This document shows positions 1 to 11,078 of a stretch of DNA of 64,000 nt, in pieces. Position 1 is the stretch's first letter. Each line of letters opens with the position of its first letter. The notes under the pieces are model-generated. The model was not told the origin of the DNA, did no database searches, and was given only the letters and a program-made list of their open reading frames with translations. Source of the stretch: Prostheceraeus crozeri (lineage: Eukaryota; Platyhelminthes; Polycladida; Euryleptidae). The position numbers were made by a program, and so were the translations under genes. The DNA is taken from the NCBI GenBank assembly GCA_907163375.1, contig CAJQUW010008597.1, forward strand, positions 42,315 through 106,314. Reading direction: 5' to 3'.

Positions 1-172
1 CATTTTCTATCTTCTCTAATGGTGCCTCTTTTGATAGAAAAGTAGACCGATAATAAATGTGATAACTAACCCCATATCTAAATTCCTCCATTTATTTCCA
101 TTTCTAGATGAATACATTGCAAAACAAAGACATATAGTATGTAGGTTTATTTACAATTGAAGCACATATACT

Positions 173-423
173 TTATAGTCCAGACAAGTTCAATGGGATT
201 ACTGCCAATTTGTCGTAAATTTTGTAGTGTTTCACTCGCTTAGGGGCATCTGGTGCTCTTCTTATGCGTGTTGTTTTTGGTGTAAAATCACCATTACTCC
301 ACACAACTTGCACAATCTTGTCTTTCTCGCAAATCTCCTTCTGATCACAGTCTTCATCCCACTCGTCGACCATTCTAAGATTTTATTAAAGGTTTCTAAG
401 TCGGGAGATGTACCTTCCATCAT
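173..423 (-). pseudogene. small unknown protein near left end of element A, frameshifted
   Basis: An ATG pair at 418-423 opens a leftward reading frame. It must change frame near 370 to join the 66-codon stretch ending at 173-175. That stretch is acidic at its start (DEWDEDCDQKE) and then basic (TRIRRAPDAPKRVKHYK). I do not recognise a family. A CCAAT box at about 496-500 lies upstream in a position suitable for a promoter. The piece may be an early or accessory gene of the element. The frame change may be decay or an unrecognised intron. Confidence 0.35.
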
Positions 424-614
424 GAGATAGATGAGAATGAGAAGTGTTTCAATTTTCTAACTTTCATATGTTTTTCAACAATGTATTCCTCAACAGCCAA
501 TCAGAGCCATTCTAATATAGTTGAAGACTTTAGATTTTCACTATGATGTATGCTACATTACCCAGAAATAAGTGAAAACCGACAGATGAAGCAAATGAAC
601 ATTTATTAAGAAAT

Positions 615-1031
615 TTACAAATAATTCAAAAGTTCCTCGGAAGTCACATTGTCCCATAAATTTTCACAACCACTGCAGTTGCATTTCAACTGCCTCAATC
701 GCTCTTCTGCTGCGGCCAAAACACCAAAGATGTAGTCCCGTTCCACTTTATTCCGGGGTTGGGATGATGGACTGTACCATCTCCGTATATCATGGAGAAG
801 GTTAATGTCAGTTTCTGTTTTTACATCTTCCTGATTGTAGAACAGATATTTCCATCGGACATATATCATTTCCAATTCCTCTTGCTCCGTTAGAGATGGT
901 AATTCCAACTTTGGAATGTCATCCAGCCTTCTCTGCTTCTCCACTTTTGGCTTTTTCGGAGCGGGAGGGCAATTTGGCATGCTTGATGCAGACACTGGTG
1001 ATTCATGCGAGAGAGATGTTGGCGAATCCAT
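615..1031 (-). CDS. unknown protein divergent from polB, with NLS-like stretch
   Basis: The open frame runs from an ATG at 1029-1031 to a stop at 615, about 138 codons. The N-terminal third is rich in Ser and Pro and contains a basic cluster (APKKPKVEKQRR) resembling a monopartite nuclear localisation signal. The middle is acidic and helical-looking with WKYLFYNQEDV. The C-terminus has a small Cys cluster (CNCSGCENLW). It is transcribed divergently from polB across a 270-bp promoter region, so it may be an early regulatory gene. I recognise no family. It is one of the few region A genes without an obvious break. Confidence 0.5.
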   Translation of the reverse strand: MDSPTSLSHESPVSASSMPNCPPAPKKPKVEKQRRLDDIPKLELPSLTEQEELEMIYVRWKYLFYNQEDVKTETDINLLHDIRRWYSPSSQPRNKVERDYIFGVLAAAEERLRQLKCNCSGCENLWDNVTSEELLNYL

Positions 1032-1085
1032 GACTTTGAAATGTATGCCATAAACTTGATTTTTAGTGCTTAAGTATAAGCAAGC

Positions 1086-1303
1086 AACCAATCAAAATGA
1101 ATAGCCAATGATTGGTGAGTATGGTAGTATATAGAGGGGGAAATAGACTAAATTTCATTCGATATTTGAGATATATCAATACTAAGTGAGCTTTCCTCTC
1201 CACTCAGATATAATCTAACGTTGCTGACGTATCCTATTTTGGTTTGAGTCGATTACTACATTTTGACTATCAAAGTATCAGATTTTGGCTTAATTTCGTT
1301 GAA
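1086..1303. promoter_or_regulatory. divergent promoter region, polB and upstream gene of element A
   Basis: Two CCAAT boxes (1088-1092, 1104-1108) and an inverted ATTGG (1111-1115) sit just left of a TATA-like TATATAG (1128-1134). The ATG of polB exon 1 is at 1304. CCAAT plus TATA also precede the leftmost gene of region C and its counterpart in region A, so this is a family-wide promoter layout typical of RNA polymerase II. Confidence 0.5.
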
Positions 1304-1306
1304 ATG

Positions 1307-1370
1307 GTAAGTTAAAGATTTCATCACTCATCTTTAAACGCTAGGTTAATAGCATTTTTCTCAATTTCAG
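1307..1370 (+). other. intron 1 of polB (element A), immediately after ATG
   Basis: The 64-bp intron has a GTAAGTT donor directly after ATG and an acceptor TTCTCAATTTCAG followed by GCATCTACTT. Two other leftmost-gene copies (14451-14517 and 59819-59886) have an intron at the same place with the same GCATCTACT exon 2 start. Confidence 0.75.
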
Positions 1371-1431
1371 GCATCTACTTCATCATCAAAGCGCTCCCTT
1401 CTGGAGGAGGCTCTACAACTGTTGAGTGAAG

Positions 1432-1490
1432 GTAGGTTGTACAAACAAACTATGACTTCAATAGAGATGATAGAATGATTTCTCCTCCAG
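1432..1490 (+). other. intron 2 of polB (element A)
   Basis: A 59-bp candidate intron with donor GTAGGT and acceptor TTTCTCCTCCAG. Its removal joins the exon 2 frame to the long zinc-finger frame without a stop. Without it, exon 2 ends at a TGA before the zinc fingers. Confidence 0.6.
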
Positions 1491-4400
1491 ATGATGACAG
1501 TTCCAACTCAAGTGTACAGTCGCAGGAAGCATACAAAACATGTGCTGATTGTGGGCACATCTTTACGAGGAAGCGCGATCTCACCCGGCACATCAGACAA
1601 CGTGTGTGTCAACCCAAACCATCATCAATCTCCCGAGGTGAGAATGATTCTATTCAACATGTCTCCTTTACTTGCGACTTTTGTTTCCAATCTTTTGAAA
1701 CAGGTTTTGAATTATCTTCACATAGACTTCACCACATGCACGCAAATGATAGTTATAGCAACAGCACCTCCTCTATTCGACTAACTGAAGTATTGCTCAA
1801 TAATGTAGTGAGAAATTACTATATGGAATTCTCAGAAACTACTGCTGATTTTCCGGAGTGGTTCCATCAAAATTCAACATTGATAGATACGCTCTTTCAT
1901 AATTTAAAGCAGTTTAGAATAAAAGCGCTCATCTACCTTAACATAAAATATGTTAAAGTTGACTATCATACTGGTGAAATAGTACAGAGGTTGGAGTTTT
2001 ACATACCCTCCTCTCCTGCTACAGAGGTAGTCGATAAAGAAGTTTGGTTAAATTTTCACATCCACGGACTAAAATCAAATATTGATAAATGTAACGAGCG
2101 CGATAGTGGTCTCATTTTTGATGGCATAGAATCTGCCAAGTTTAAAATTACTCTATTAGAAAATTACCGTGGTCGAGGCTCTTTCAATCTTCCAAAAACG
2201 TTAAGAGATAAGAATCCAGTCATTTCTGTAGATTGTGAATCACAGTGTTTTAAGTATGCGGTATTATCCATTCTCCACTATCATGATGTACAGAACAATC
2301 GTTTCCGTAAAAGCAAATATCATCAATGGGAAAATGAATTGAAGTTTTATTACTACAATAGCGAAGACATGAAATTTAAAGATATAGAGAAATTTGAAAA
2401 ATTAAATGAAATTAAAATAGCTGTTCACATCTGGCAAGAGGGGCTTAAGGGTGTGCGCTACAGAAACCGTTCATCAACTTATGATCGGGTAGTCAATCTC
2501 CTGTTAGTATATCAAAATAATAGTGAAAATTGGCATTACTGCGGTATTCCTTAAGTGACTCGACTATATTCCTACTCAACATCTAGAAGAGGAGAGGGAG
2601 AGTATTTCATATGTGACCGTTGGATGCGCCCCTTCTGGTCAAAAGATAAATTTGAAACACATTATGAATGGTGTAAGCGAGGTAAACTGCAAATAGAATG
2701 CATCCCCAAAGATAAAGAGTTTTCATATAGAGAGAAAGGTCATGAATTAAGTCCTCTTCGTGTCATCTATGGTGACATCGAATGCTATGTTGATGATAAC
2801 ACCCATAAAGCGGCAGCCATATCATGTTATGAGGTATGGCAAGATTACTTCAAAAACAAAAATAATAAAATGCACGTCTGGTAAGGTGAGGATTGTATAC
2901 ATAAATTCTTACAATTCCTCGAAAGCGCTGTCAAATTTCAGCGAAAATATGATAGTGAACTCCAATGCAGATCATTGAATATGTCAGCAGATGATCAAGT
3001 AAAATTTGAAGGTTGTAAAGTCTGTCCAAAATGTAATAAAACGTTTGATGAAGATAAAATCAAGAAAGTGCGCGACCACAATCACATCACTGGTAAATTC
3101 AGAAACGCGCTATGTACAAGATGTAATTTTTCACTGAGACTGAAATGGCGTACTCTACCCGTTATTTTTCATAACTTTAAAGGTTATGAGTCATATGATA
3201 ATAAAAGGGGGGTTAGGAAAAATAAAAGAGTGGAAGTTAAGTGTGATAGCTCAAACGAGAGAAAAGTTCATGGCCATGACAGCAAAAGTAGCAGTTGACA
3301 AAACTTAAGAAAATAAGTAATAGTAGTTATCCTAACTTGACAGATGAAGTCATCACACGCAAAGGAATGTTTTCATATGCATACTTTGATACCATTTCTT
3401 AACTTAGTGAGACTTCTCTTCCATCAATAGATAAATTAAAAAATGATTTGAGTGGTGTAGAATGTAAGGTAGAAGATTACAATCATGCTCAAGTTGCATG
3501 GACAAAATTTGACTGTCAAACTTTCAGCAATTATATGATCGCCTATCTAAAATTAGATGTATTTTTGCTGGCTGATGTATTTCAGGAGTTTCGACGAGTG
3601 GCATTAGAAGAAGATAAATTAGATCCTGTCCACTTTGTCAGTCTTCCAGCCATGACATTCCAGTCTGCTTTTAAAATGACTCGAGAGACGATCCATCTTT
3701 TGCAAGATCCAGAGATGTATAATTCATTTGAACGAGGAATTTGCGGTGGTCTCACATTTGTAAATAGGCATCAAATAAAATCAAAAATAGTAGATGATGA
3801 TCAGATTCATCTAAAGTACTATGAACAGAATAATTTGTATGGTAGTTCATTGTCCAAACCTCTACCTCACTCTGAGTTAAGCTGGATGGATGATAGTGAA
3901 ATTCAGCATTTCTCCAACCCTTCAAACATACTAGCTATTCCAGATGATGGTGAATGGGGGTATTATTTTGAGATAGATCTTGTCTATCCAAATAGTATTA
4001 AAAATGAAACTGTGGATTTTCCACTTGCACCCGAATCAGGCGAAGTGACTGATGATATGTTTTCGGACTTTATGAAACAATTTTATAAAGATTTAGAAGG
4101 GAGCGGACAGCCCAAGTATAAGCCTTGCCGTAAACTTTTGCTTACTCAATTTGATAAAGAAAATTATTTAGTCCACTTCTCCATCTTAAAATTTTATTTA
4201 GAAATGGGCATGATTTTAAAAACAGTTCACAGTATTATCAAATTTAGACAGAAAGCCTTTCTGAAACCTTATATTGATAGTAACAGCCAGAAACGTACAC
4301 TAGCCCAAAATAATTTTGAAAAGGATTTTATAAATATAAAAGTCTTTTTGGTAGACGATGGAGGATGTCAGAAAGCGTATAAACTATAAACTTGTGAATC

Positions 4401-5156
4401 ATAATGATAAATTTCAAAAGTTAGCGACATCACCTCTCTTTATTGATAGAGATATTATAGATGATGAGTTGGTTGGTGTTAAAATGATAAAATCAGAAGT
4501 AGAGTTGTGCAAGGCCATCTACATTGGACAAGCCGTATTAGATTATTTATTCCAAGCTTGAAATGTATCAACTCTTCTATAGAATATTAAAACCATGCCC
4601 TCTAATTAAAGACGTGCGTTTGCTGGGTGGTGATACCGACAGTTTCTTTTTAAGTATCGCTGCTCAGAAAGAGTTAAATTTCGATGAAATAGGAAAATCT
4701 TTAGAAAAATATTTTGATACATCAAATTATCCTACAGATCACCCACTATACTCTACTAAAAATAAAGCAAAATTAGGATGCTTTAAAGATGAAATGGCAG
4801 GAAAGGAAATGATTCTTCTTCGTCCTAAAATGTATTCTATGAAACCAAAAGACTCCAGTGACAGTATTAAGCGCGTAAAAGGCATATCTAAATCGATTGT
4901 TGTAAATATGAAACATGGGGTCTATAAGAAGGCCTATAAAAATAAGTGTGTAACGTTTGTCAACATGACCATCTTAAGATCAAAGACACATGAGGTAAAA
5001 ACTTATACATTTAGGAAGCGAGCACTTTCAGCGTGGGAGGATAAGAGGTGTTGGATAGGACATAACATATCTCTTCCACATGGACATCCTGACACAAAGA
5101 TATTACCACCCAAAGAATTAAACTCACACTACCACATTCAGGAGACGTGTAAATAG

Positions 5157-5388
5157 ATTCATTCTGAAATCAGTATTTTGATGATACTTTTTGTTGATAT
5201 TCATTATTGCTTTATGTAGCGCTTTAGATTGCACTTCCTTGTGAATTTATGGCTACAGTCAGTTCATTCCCACTATATCTTTGAAAAGACTTTCCCACCT
5301 TGTGAACGCCTCTTCAAAACACTTCTTCATACATATCTTCTTATTTCAATAAAATTTTACAATGACATTACTTTGTTTTCCGAAACAC
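5157..5388. other. convergent intergenic region with polyadenylation signal
   Basis: No gene is seen between the end of polB and the end of the leftward capsid-like gene. AATAAA occurs on the + strand near 5349 and could end the polB transcript. Confidence 0.4.
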
Positions 5389-6888
5389 TTAAGTTATGAG
5401 GGATTTAGTATCTTTCACATGGATGCACTCATGTAAACCACTTGTAATTTTGAGAGAAATAGACGGGATAGTTTGTTTGATGACAGAATGGTAGAAAATA
5501 GGTTGAAACATCTTTTCAACAATTCCATAGGAAACGTCTTTATCATGAATGAAATCACGTAAAATGTATTCTTTTTTCTCACCAACAGAAATAGGTGAAA
5601 TCAGATCACTTTGAATGTAGAGATGTTGTTCATGTTTATCAAGTGTCATTGGTATTCCTACACCAATCGTGTATGAAGTAGCAGACTTATCTTGTAGCAA
5701 CGAAAAACCAAAGTTTTTTCAAATTTTTACTCAATTGACGTTGAATGCCATCACCCAGCTTCAGAACAGCACTTTGTTTTTCAATTGAAAACGAAATGTG
5801 ATGTGACTTTGCATCATATTTACTTTTCAACACTTGCTTCAACTTATGTTGTATATGTAGATTTATGTGACACGAATAAAGTTTTCAACTGTATTGTATA
5901 GACGCGGCATTGTATTGATACTAACTTTAGTTTCTTGATAAGATTGGTAAATTTTCTTGATGCGATCACCATAGATGTCCACCCACCATTCATCATTAAC
6001 TGAATCAGCTTTAGTGTGATATTCATGAGAAGCATACACCACACCGCTTCCAATAATAGGCGATACATGTCTTACAAAATGACGCAAGGTTGGAGAGAAA
6101 TAAACTGTAAGTTTGTCATTATATTTCCGAATAACCAGCTTATCCTTCCGAGCCATGACTTTCTCTCCATACTTCTTACCCACAGTCTCATTCCATCGTT
6201 TTACTAACTCAATAAGTGACAAAGGCTTGACACCACGCTTTTTCAAAATGATGCGTTCTTCACATTCTGCAACATCTTCATCAAATATTTTAAATTTATA
6301 ATGAAATTTGTTTATTCGGTTTGAATAAATTTTTGTAACATTTGCAATAGCGATTGATGTCAGATGCAGACTGTGTCCAAAACTGAGATGTGGATAGAAT
6401 TCATTATCCAACCTCAATGTAAGACCTTTCGTAAAAGAGTGAAAACGATGGAAGTGTCTCCCGTGCCATTCATAGATAGTAAACTCATAAACTTTCTGAC
6501 CCTTATTTTTCATAATAGAAGCATTGCCACTATTGAATGCCTTAATGATTTTATCTTCATCTGATGATCCATAATAATCTGATTCTAACTGATTCCATTC
6601 ATAATTCCACTTTCCATCTTATGTTTAATTGTATGGAAACTTGAATGCATTATTCATCGTTATTCCATCATGGGTGCGGGGAGTCAATACCATTTCTTCC
6701 AATTCATTCACATTCTGAATATTACTATCATAACAAATGCTGGAAACACTTACTTCCCATTCACCCTCTAGAACTAATGGACGATTTAATTCTACTCGAT
6801 AATCTGATGGTTTATTATTGGGAAATTTATTCATAGAAGCATTACTGGGTAAGTAAATTAGAAACGAATCCTTATTTTCACTTTCCAT
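5389..6888 (-). pseudogene. capsid-type 'WEV' structural protein 1, element A, frameshifted
   Basis: Three leftward stretches (6888-6625, 6513-5863, 5700-5389) look like the N-terminal, middle and C-terminal parts of one protein. The N-terminal part has the Maverick signature of a jelly-roll-like structural protein: LPSNASMNKFPNNKPSDY followed by LEGEWEVSVSSICYDSNIQNV. The C-terminal part has LYIQSDLI and a late beta-rich segment, usual for the penton-like or minor capsid class. The true start is the ATG at 6886-6888, because the frame upstream has no other ATG. Frame changes lie near 6510-6625 and 5700-5863. Whether this family is the penton or another capsid component is my inference. Confidence 0.6.
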
Positions 6889-6927
6889 GTCATTCACATT
6901 GGAAACATATATTTCCACACTTTTGCA

Positions 6928-8315
6928 TTAATTCTTCATTCGAAAATGGAGTGTGATACTTGTCACAGCATCTTTATGAAAAGGAATCAACGCACCAGCA
7001 TCGTCATAAATGGCAATATCAATTTGTGGTATATAGTTTGATTTCAAGTTTGTCTAATGCACTTTCTTAAAAGTATTCTCAGATAGAATACTACAGCTTT
7101 TTGGTTGGTAGGGTATCATTGCTAGAAGTGGAGCTTCAACATCTCCCACACGTACATCTTCACTAATATTGGAATATATCTGAAAATAGTTAATACGACG
7201 CGATAACGATATGCTCGCGCTAGCTTTTGTTAAAGTACCACTTTTAGAAGTGTTTTGATCAAATCCCAAAATGTCCATTAAGGTATTGTCCATAATCAGC
7301 TCAATATTTTTCCCACTTACAGTGAGAGACAAAACACCTTCTTTTTCAGAAAAAGAAATATGCTGTTCATTAATCACTTCATTCAAATAATCTATGGCCA
7401 ATTTAACTGAAGTGATAATGTGAGGTGTCAACACTTGTTTTATGTAAGATCTATACACTTTCTGTATAAAGATACGGACCATTCTGTATCAAATTGATTT
7501 GAACTATTATATCCCAGATATCGCATATTAAATTTTCCATGAAGAGCTGCAGAACGATGTCGCAAGAACTGATGAAAATCTTCTGAACAAACCTATACTA
7601 GATCATCATCATTAAGTTTATTGATTACGATATGATTAGACAATTTGTTGTAAGTTAATGTTGCCACTTGTCCACCATCTACTCGAAGGAGATAACTAAA
7701 TTTCTTCAATAATGCTTCAGGAGTCATGCTCGTCTTTCGTGCCTTAATCACAATCTTCTTCACCAACGTCTCTTCATTTTTCGGAATAAGATCCACATAA
7801 TAGGCTTTCTCTTTATAAATTAAATTTTGACAACCTCTTGGATAGTAATTAGCTTGATAATTATCATAGCTTGTCAAGGCGCTAGCAAAGTAACCTAAAT
7901 CATGTCTTAAACTCGGACTCAAAGCAACAATCCAATCTTTATCAACTGCATGATACATGTGATCATATTCACCATTGTGGGGAGTAAACTCGACAATGTG
8001 TCTACATGCTTTATTCAGGAAATCAAATACGAATTTTTTATATGTTGAGAAATCTTTCTTCGGCCATTTCGGAATGTAAACTCGACACCCCTCTTCACAC
8101 TGATAGGCATCTGTACGTCTCATATTAATAGTCATCACTTCATAATCAAAAGTATAGACATAGTTACTGTGAACAACTTGGGTGACGCCTACTTCCCATT
8201 GTCCATTCAGTTGTTGTGTATTATCAATGGGAGTAGAAAAGATAGCAGCTCGATTACCAATAAATCTATTTGTTGCCACATTGCTAAGCAAAACATGATA
8301 GAATGACATTTTCAT
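6928..8315 (-). pseudogene. capsid-type 'WEV' structural protein 2, element A, frameshifted
   Basis: This is a second protein of the same architecture as its downstream neighbour. The start ATG is at 8313-8315. The N-terminal part carries FIGNRAAIFSTPI and LNGQWEVGVTQVVHSNY. The middle contains ALSPSLRHDLGYF. A separate frame (7482-7054) continues with beta-rich sequence including FQIYSNISEDVRVGDVEAPL. The final piece, ending at a TAA at 6928-6930, reads IAIYDDAGALIPF and LHFRMKN, the usual C-terminus of this Maverick family. Frame changes fall near 7485-7593 and 7045-7055. Two adjacent paralogues suggest duplication followed by specialisation of capsid parts. Confidence 0.6.
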
Positions 8316-8351
8316 TTCGGTGATCTATACATTACCAATTTGCATAACATC

Positions 8352-8553
8352 ATGAAGACTTGGATTTTGGACTCTACAATATATTAAAGTTGATCGCGAT
8401 GGAAACGTTCATTTCAAGAATTCTTGTGGAAATACATCGAAAGGAGTTACATTAACATGGCGACAATTTTTCAATCTTAATGATATCATGAGGGATTTGG
8501 AATATTTCAAAACGTTGAAATTCATCTCCTTGGGTAATCAAGTTTGGCTTTAA
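8352..8553 (+). pseudogene. PC4/p15-like small DNA-binding protein, copy 1, frameshifted
   Basis: A + strand frame ending at TAA 8551-8553 reads GNVHFKNSCGNTSKGVTLTW then a helical stretch NLNDIMRDLEYF. This resembles the PC4/p15 coactivator layout of a curved beta sheet, the Gly-(V/I)-(T/S)-Leu turn and a helix. The ATG at 8352 opens a frame that hits a stop, and a single-base shift near 8375-8390 separates it from the conserved part. The second copy at 8728 starts with nearly the same ATGAAGACTTGG sequence. The family call is tentative. Confidence 0.35.
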
Positions 8554-8727
8554 CATTACAGAAATGAAATTCAAATCTATCATTCTCATCTCTCCATCTA
8601 TTTCTCATTTCGCAAATGTAATTGGGAAAAATATAAAAGATGTGTACATCGCTCCATTATATCATTCATTCGACGCGAGTTCATCGCATTGCTACGCAAA
8701 TCTTAATCAGACACCATCTTCAACACA

Positions 8728-8979
8728 ATGTCACACTCCATCATGAAGACTTGGAAATTGGATTTCCTACAATATGTTGAGATTGATCATGAACGGTACG
8801 TATGTTTCAAAGATTATACTGAAAATGTAAGAAGAGTATTTGCTTTATCATATCGACATTTTCAGTCTCTACATCATATTATGAAGGACTTAAAATACTT
8901 CTATATGAAAAAACATTCACGCATAGGTGCTTCTTTTAGGTGCTTTCTTTTGTTCAGTAGCATTAAAAGTTTGCTGTAA
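8728..8979 (+). CDS. PC4/p15-like small DNA-binding protein, copy 2
   Basis: An intact 83-codon frame runs from ATG 8728. It is a diverged duplicate of the broken frame at 8352-8553, with VCFKDYTENVRRVFALSYR aligned to the PC4-like core and LHHIMKDLKYFYMKKH to the helix. The last 63 bp overlap the convergent virion gene at 8917-9252, so the C-terminal tail may be shorter or extended by decay. A transcription-coactivator or ssDNA-binding role is inferred only from the resemblance. It is one of the few rightward genes among leftward ones. Confidence 0.4.
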   Translation: MSHSIMKTWKLDFLQYVEIDHERYVCFKDYTENVRRVFALSYRHFQSLHHIMKDLKYFYMKKHSRIGASFRCFLLFSSIKSLL

Positions 8980-9252
8980 TGTTCTTAAACCGCGTTCCTT
9001 CCCACGATTTAGTAAACTACTCTTTATATTTTTACCACTGGTAATATCATTAACAATATCACCAGCAAAGTCAACAGCATTATTGAAAACAGTTCGTTTT
9101 AAAGATCTTCCGACAGTAGATAATAGAGGTGCTACAACAGATTTCAGCGCACCAAATATGCTACCTCCACGTTGACGGCGGGTGCCGCTGTAAATTGCAC
9201 CCACGCCACTTAGATAGGAGGGGCGTGAATAAAATGATGCAGTCGGATTCAT
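8917..9252 (-). CDS. pVI/pX-like virion protein, element A
   Basis: An intact 111-codon leftward frame starts at an ATG at 9250-9252. The centre is RRQRGGSIFGALKSVVAPLL, a Gly-Gly site followed by an amphipathic or hydrophobic segment, then a basic region. Polintons, adintoviruses and adenoviruses carry small proteins of this kind (pVI/pX class) that are cleaved by the adenain protease at Gly-containing sites and can disturb membranes. The Gly-Gly-X-Phe-Gly context fits a protease site, but no protease gene was found in region A. The location beside capsid genes supports a virion role. Confidence 0.5.
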   Translation of the reverse strand: MNPTASFYSRPSYLSGVGAIYSGTRRQRGGSIFGALKSVVAPLLSTVGRSLKRTVFNNAVDFAGDIVNDITSGKNIKSSLLNRGKERGLRTLQQTFNATEQKKAPKRSTYA

Positions 9253-9448
9253 AACTTAGACTTTGACATTACAAGTTATATCATTGCATAAATCACTGAC
9301 GATCGCGTATATGAAGGATGTCTGCACGACGCATCCAAGAGTTCATACTTGAAGGATAATCGACCCATTTAACAAGACACCATTCTACACCTTGTCGTTT
9401 TTTACTTCGAATGATTTTCTCTACTAACTCTACCAAATATGTTTCACT

Positions 9449-10240
9449 TCAAGTGACCAACTCAATCTCATCACGATAAAAGCTACCATCAATTTCTTCA
9501 TTATCGTAATCTTTCAACTTGTAAGTTGTTGGGGAGTCTTTTTTATTGATACTGGAAACTGTGAAAATTTCGTCTGTCCAATTCGGGAGATAACCTTTGG
9601 CAAAAACACTCTTTACTTTTGATATGCGAACTTTATCACCTATTTTCACATCACTTTTTTGCTTTATTACGCTTGCGTTGGAATGTTTCACGCACTCTAT
9701 CTACGTTGTCAGCATTCACACCCGCTGGTCTGAGTCCAATAGAACGATGAATAGAGTGATTGTAGGCATAAAGCGTATTTTGTAGAACCTTTGTCCAATT
9801 TGTGTCAAGTTGGCACTGAAATGTCGCCACAAGCGATTTTTTAATGTGCGATTAAAACGTTCAACTAGTGCAGCCTTATAAGCACTCTTTACACTAAACA
9901 GTTCAATGTCATATCTCTCAAATAATCTTCCCACATGATGATTTTCGAACTCTTTTCCTTGATCACTCTGAATACGACCCTCTCGGAAAATTGACTGGAA
10001 TGCCTTTGCTACTCGTTTACCTTCTTCAGTTTTTAAAGGTTGAGCCCACGCATAACGCGAGAAATATCAATTACGGTTAAGATAAAACTGTGTCCCGAGT
10101 TATGTTTTGAAATAGCGGCAACGTCACACAAATCTGCTTGCCACTGTTCATCTATGTCACGAGCAATATAATGACGGGTCCGGTACTTCTTTTTCGCTTG
10201 TTTGTGGAGTGTCTATGTAGCTTGACCCTTTCACCATTGT
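9449..10240 (-). pseudogene. retroviral-type (rve) integrase, element A, broken
   Basis: This is the Polinton integrase, which inserts element DNA. Reading leftward, the first catalytic Asp lies in a WQADLCDVA motif near 10120 in one frame. A frame change near 10060-10070 leads to a stretch with SDQGKEFEN (second Asp) near 9965 and VERFNRTLKNRLW (catalytic Glu) near 9870. A second change near 9700-9770 leads to the C-terminal chromo/SH3-like part (KIGDKVRISKVKSVFAKGY...) ending at 9449. All three catalytic positions are visible but not in one frame, so this copy is dead. A homologous integrase is intact in region B. Confidence 0.82.
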
Positions 10241-10387
10241 TTAACTTGTGAGTGTGGAAGACCGCTCGCTTTTGACAATTTCTTTATGGATGCAAATCAT
10301 GCCGGATGTTTTACATCATAATACATTGACTTTAAAAGTTCATCCGATGACGAATGACTCTTTCTCCTTCTTCTCATGTTTTTGCTT

Positions 10388-10543
10388 TCATACCTTTGTG
10401 CATTTACAGCAACCACAGGATTTTTGGGATTTACGTTTACATTGCTTAGGAGTCTCTTTGTGAGGGCTGGCACAGCAAGTACAAGTTACAGCTACATTTA
10501 CTTCCGGCGGCTCATTACATCGTAAGCAACATATCTGCTTCAT
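10388..10543 (-). CDS. small Cys-rich protein, element A
   Basis: About 51 codons from an ATG at 10541-10543. The sequence is packed with paired cysteines (ICCLRC, TCTCC, CGCCKC) and ends basic, suggesting a metal-binding peptide. Region C carries its counterpart at 63889, and conservation of the MKQ(I/M)CCL start in both copies supports this ATG. Function is unknown. It follows the conserved virion-type gene directly in both copies. Confidence 0.5.
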   Translation of the reverse strand: MKQICCLRCNEPPEVNVAVTCTCCASPHKETPKQCKRKSQKSCGCCKCTKV

Positions 10544-10580
10544 ATTAATAGTCGGAGAACATGCATTTCTTTGGAGGAGT

Positions 10581-11078
10581 TCATCTACGTCGTTCTCTTC
10601 CCCTTGTTTGCTTGATGGGTATGGGAGGGACATTGTGCTTTTTCAATAGTTTAAGAAAGTAAGACCAACCATGTGGGACACAGCCTTGACGGCGCTTTCT
10701 GCGTGTTGCATACTGAATCAAGTCTTCATAACGTGAAGCGTTAATAATTTCATTATCATCTGAAATGATTTCACCTCTATCATTCACAGTGAGATATGGT
10801 TCAATGCTGTTGAAAAGGGACATTGGATGTGCGCGAGATGCTAAAGGTGTAGCAGTCGAAACAGAGTCACGCATCTTATTCTTCAAACTTATTAATTCTT
10901 CGACAGTTTCCGATTGTAATAATACAGCACGATGTCGATCTTTGATACGTGCATTTTGCTGATAATTTAATTCATTCATATAAATTTGATTTGCGAGAGG
11001 TTGTCTTACTTGTTGCATAGCAGTCAATTGCACATATTCATCCTAAGGAATAACAACCATGCGAGAATAAAAACTCAT
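10581..11078 (-). pseudogene. conserved Polinton virion-type protein, element A, stop-interrupted
   Basis: The gene should start at ATG 11076-11078 by comparison with region C (63196). Codon 12 is TAG at 11043-11045 where region C has CAG. Downstream the frame is open to 10581 with the conserved block ASRYEDLIQYATRRKRRQG and a GWSYFLK motif. Compared with region C about 120 bp are missing near 10630, so the C-terminus is out of frame. Proteins with a Y-x-x-L-x-x-Y-A-x-x-x-R-R block and a late GW...FL motif are common beside Polinton capsid genes. Their exact role is unknown to me. Confidence 0.6.

Larger units (their letters stand above)
1304..5156 (+). pseudogene. polB: protein-primed family B DNA polymerase (PolB), element A, broken
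   Basis: This is the replicative polymerase of a Polinton. The start is inferred as ATG 1304-1306 followed by introns 1307-1370 and 1432-1490, which keep the frame into the long open stretch from 1491. Domains in order: two C2H2-type zinc fingers (about 1540-1610 and 1665-1740), a conserved Maverick N-terminal region, an endonuclease VII-like Cys/His insert (about 3015-3130, DHNH...CTRCN), then palm motifs. The motif C core DTDSFF lies at about 4630-4648. Breaks: in-frame TAA at 2552-2554, 2882-2884 and 3400-3402; a frame change with probable deletion near 3200-3300; frame changes near 4340-4360 and 4555-4565. It is not functional as it stands. Confidence 0.88.
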
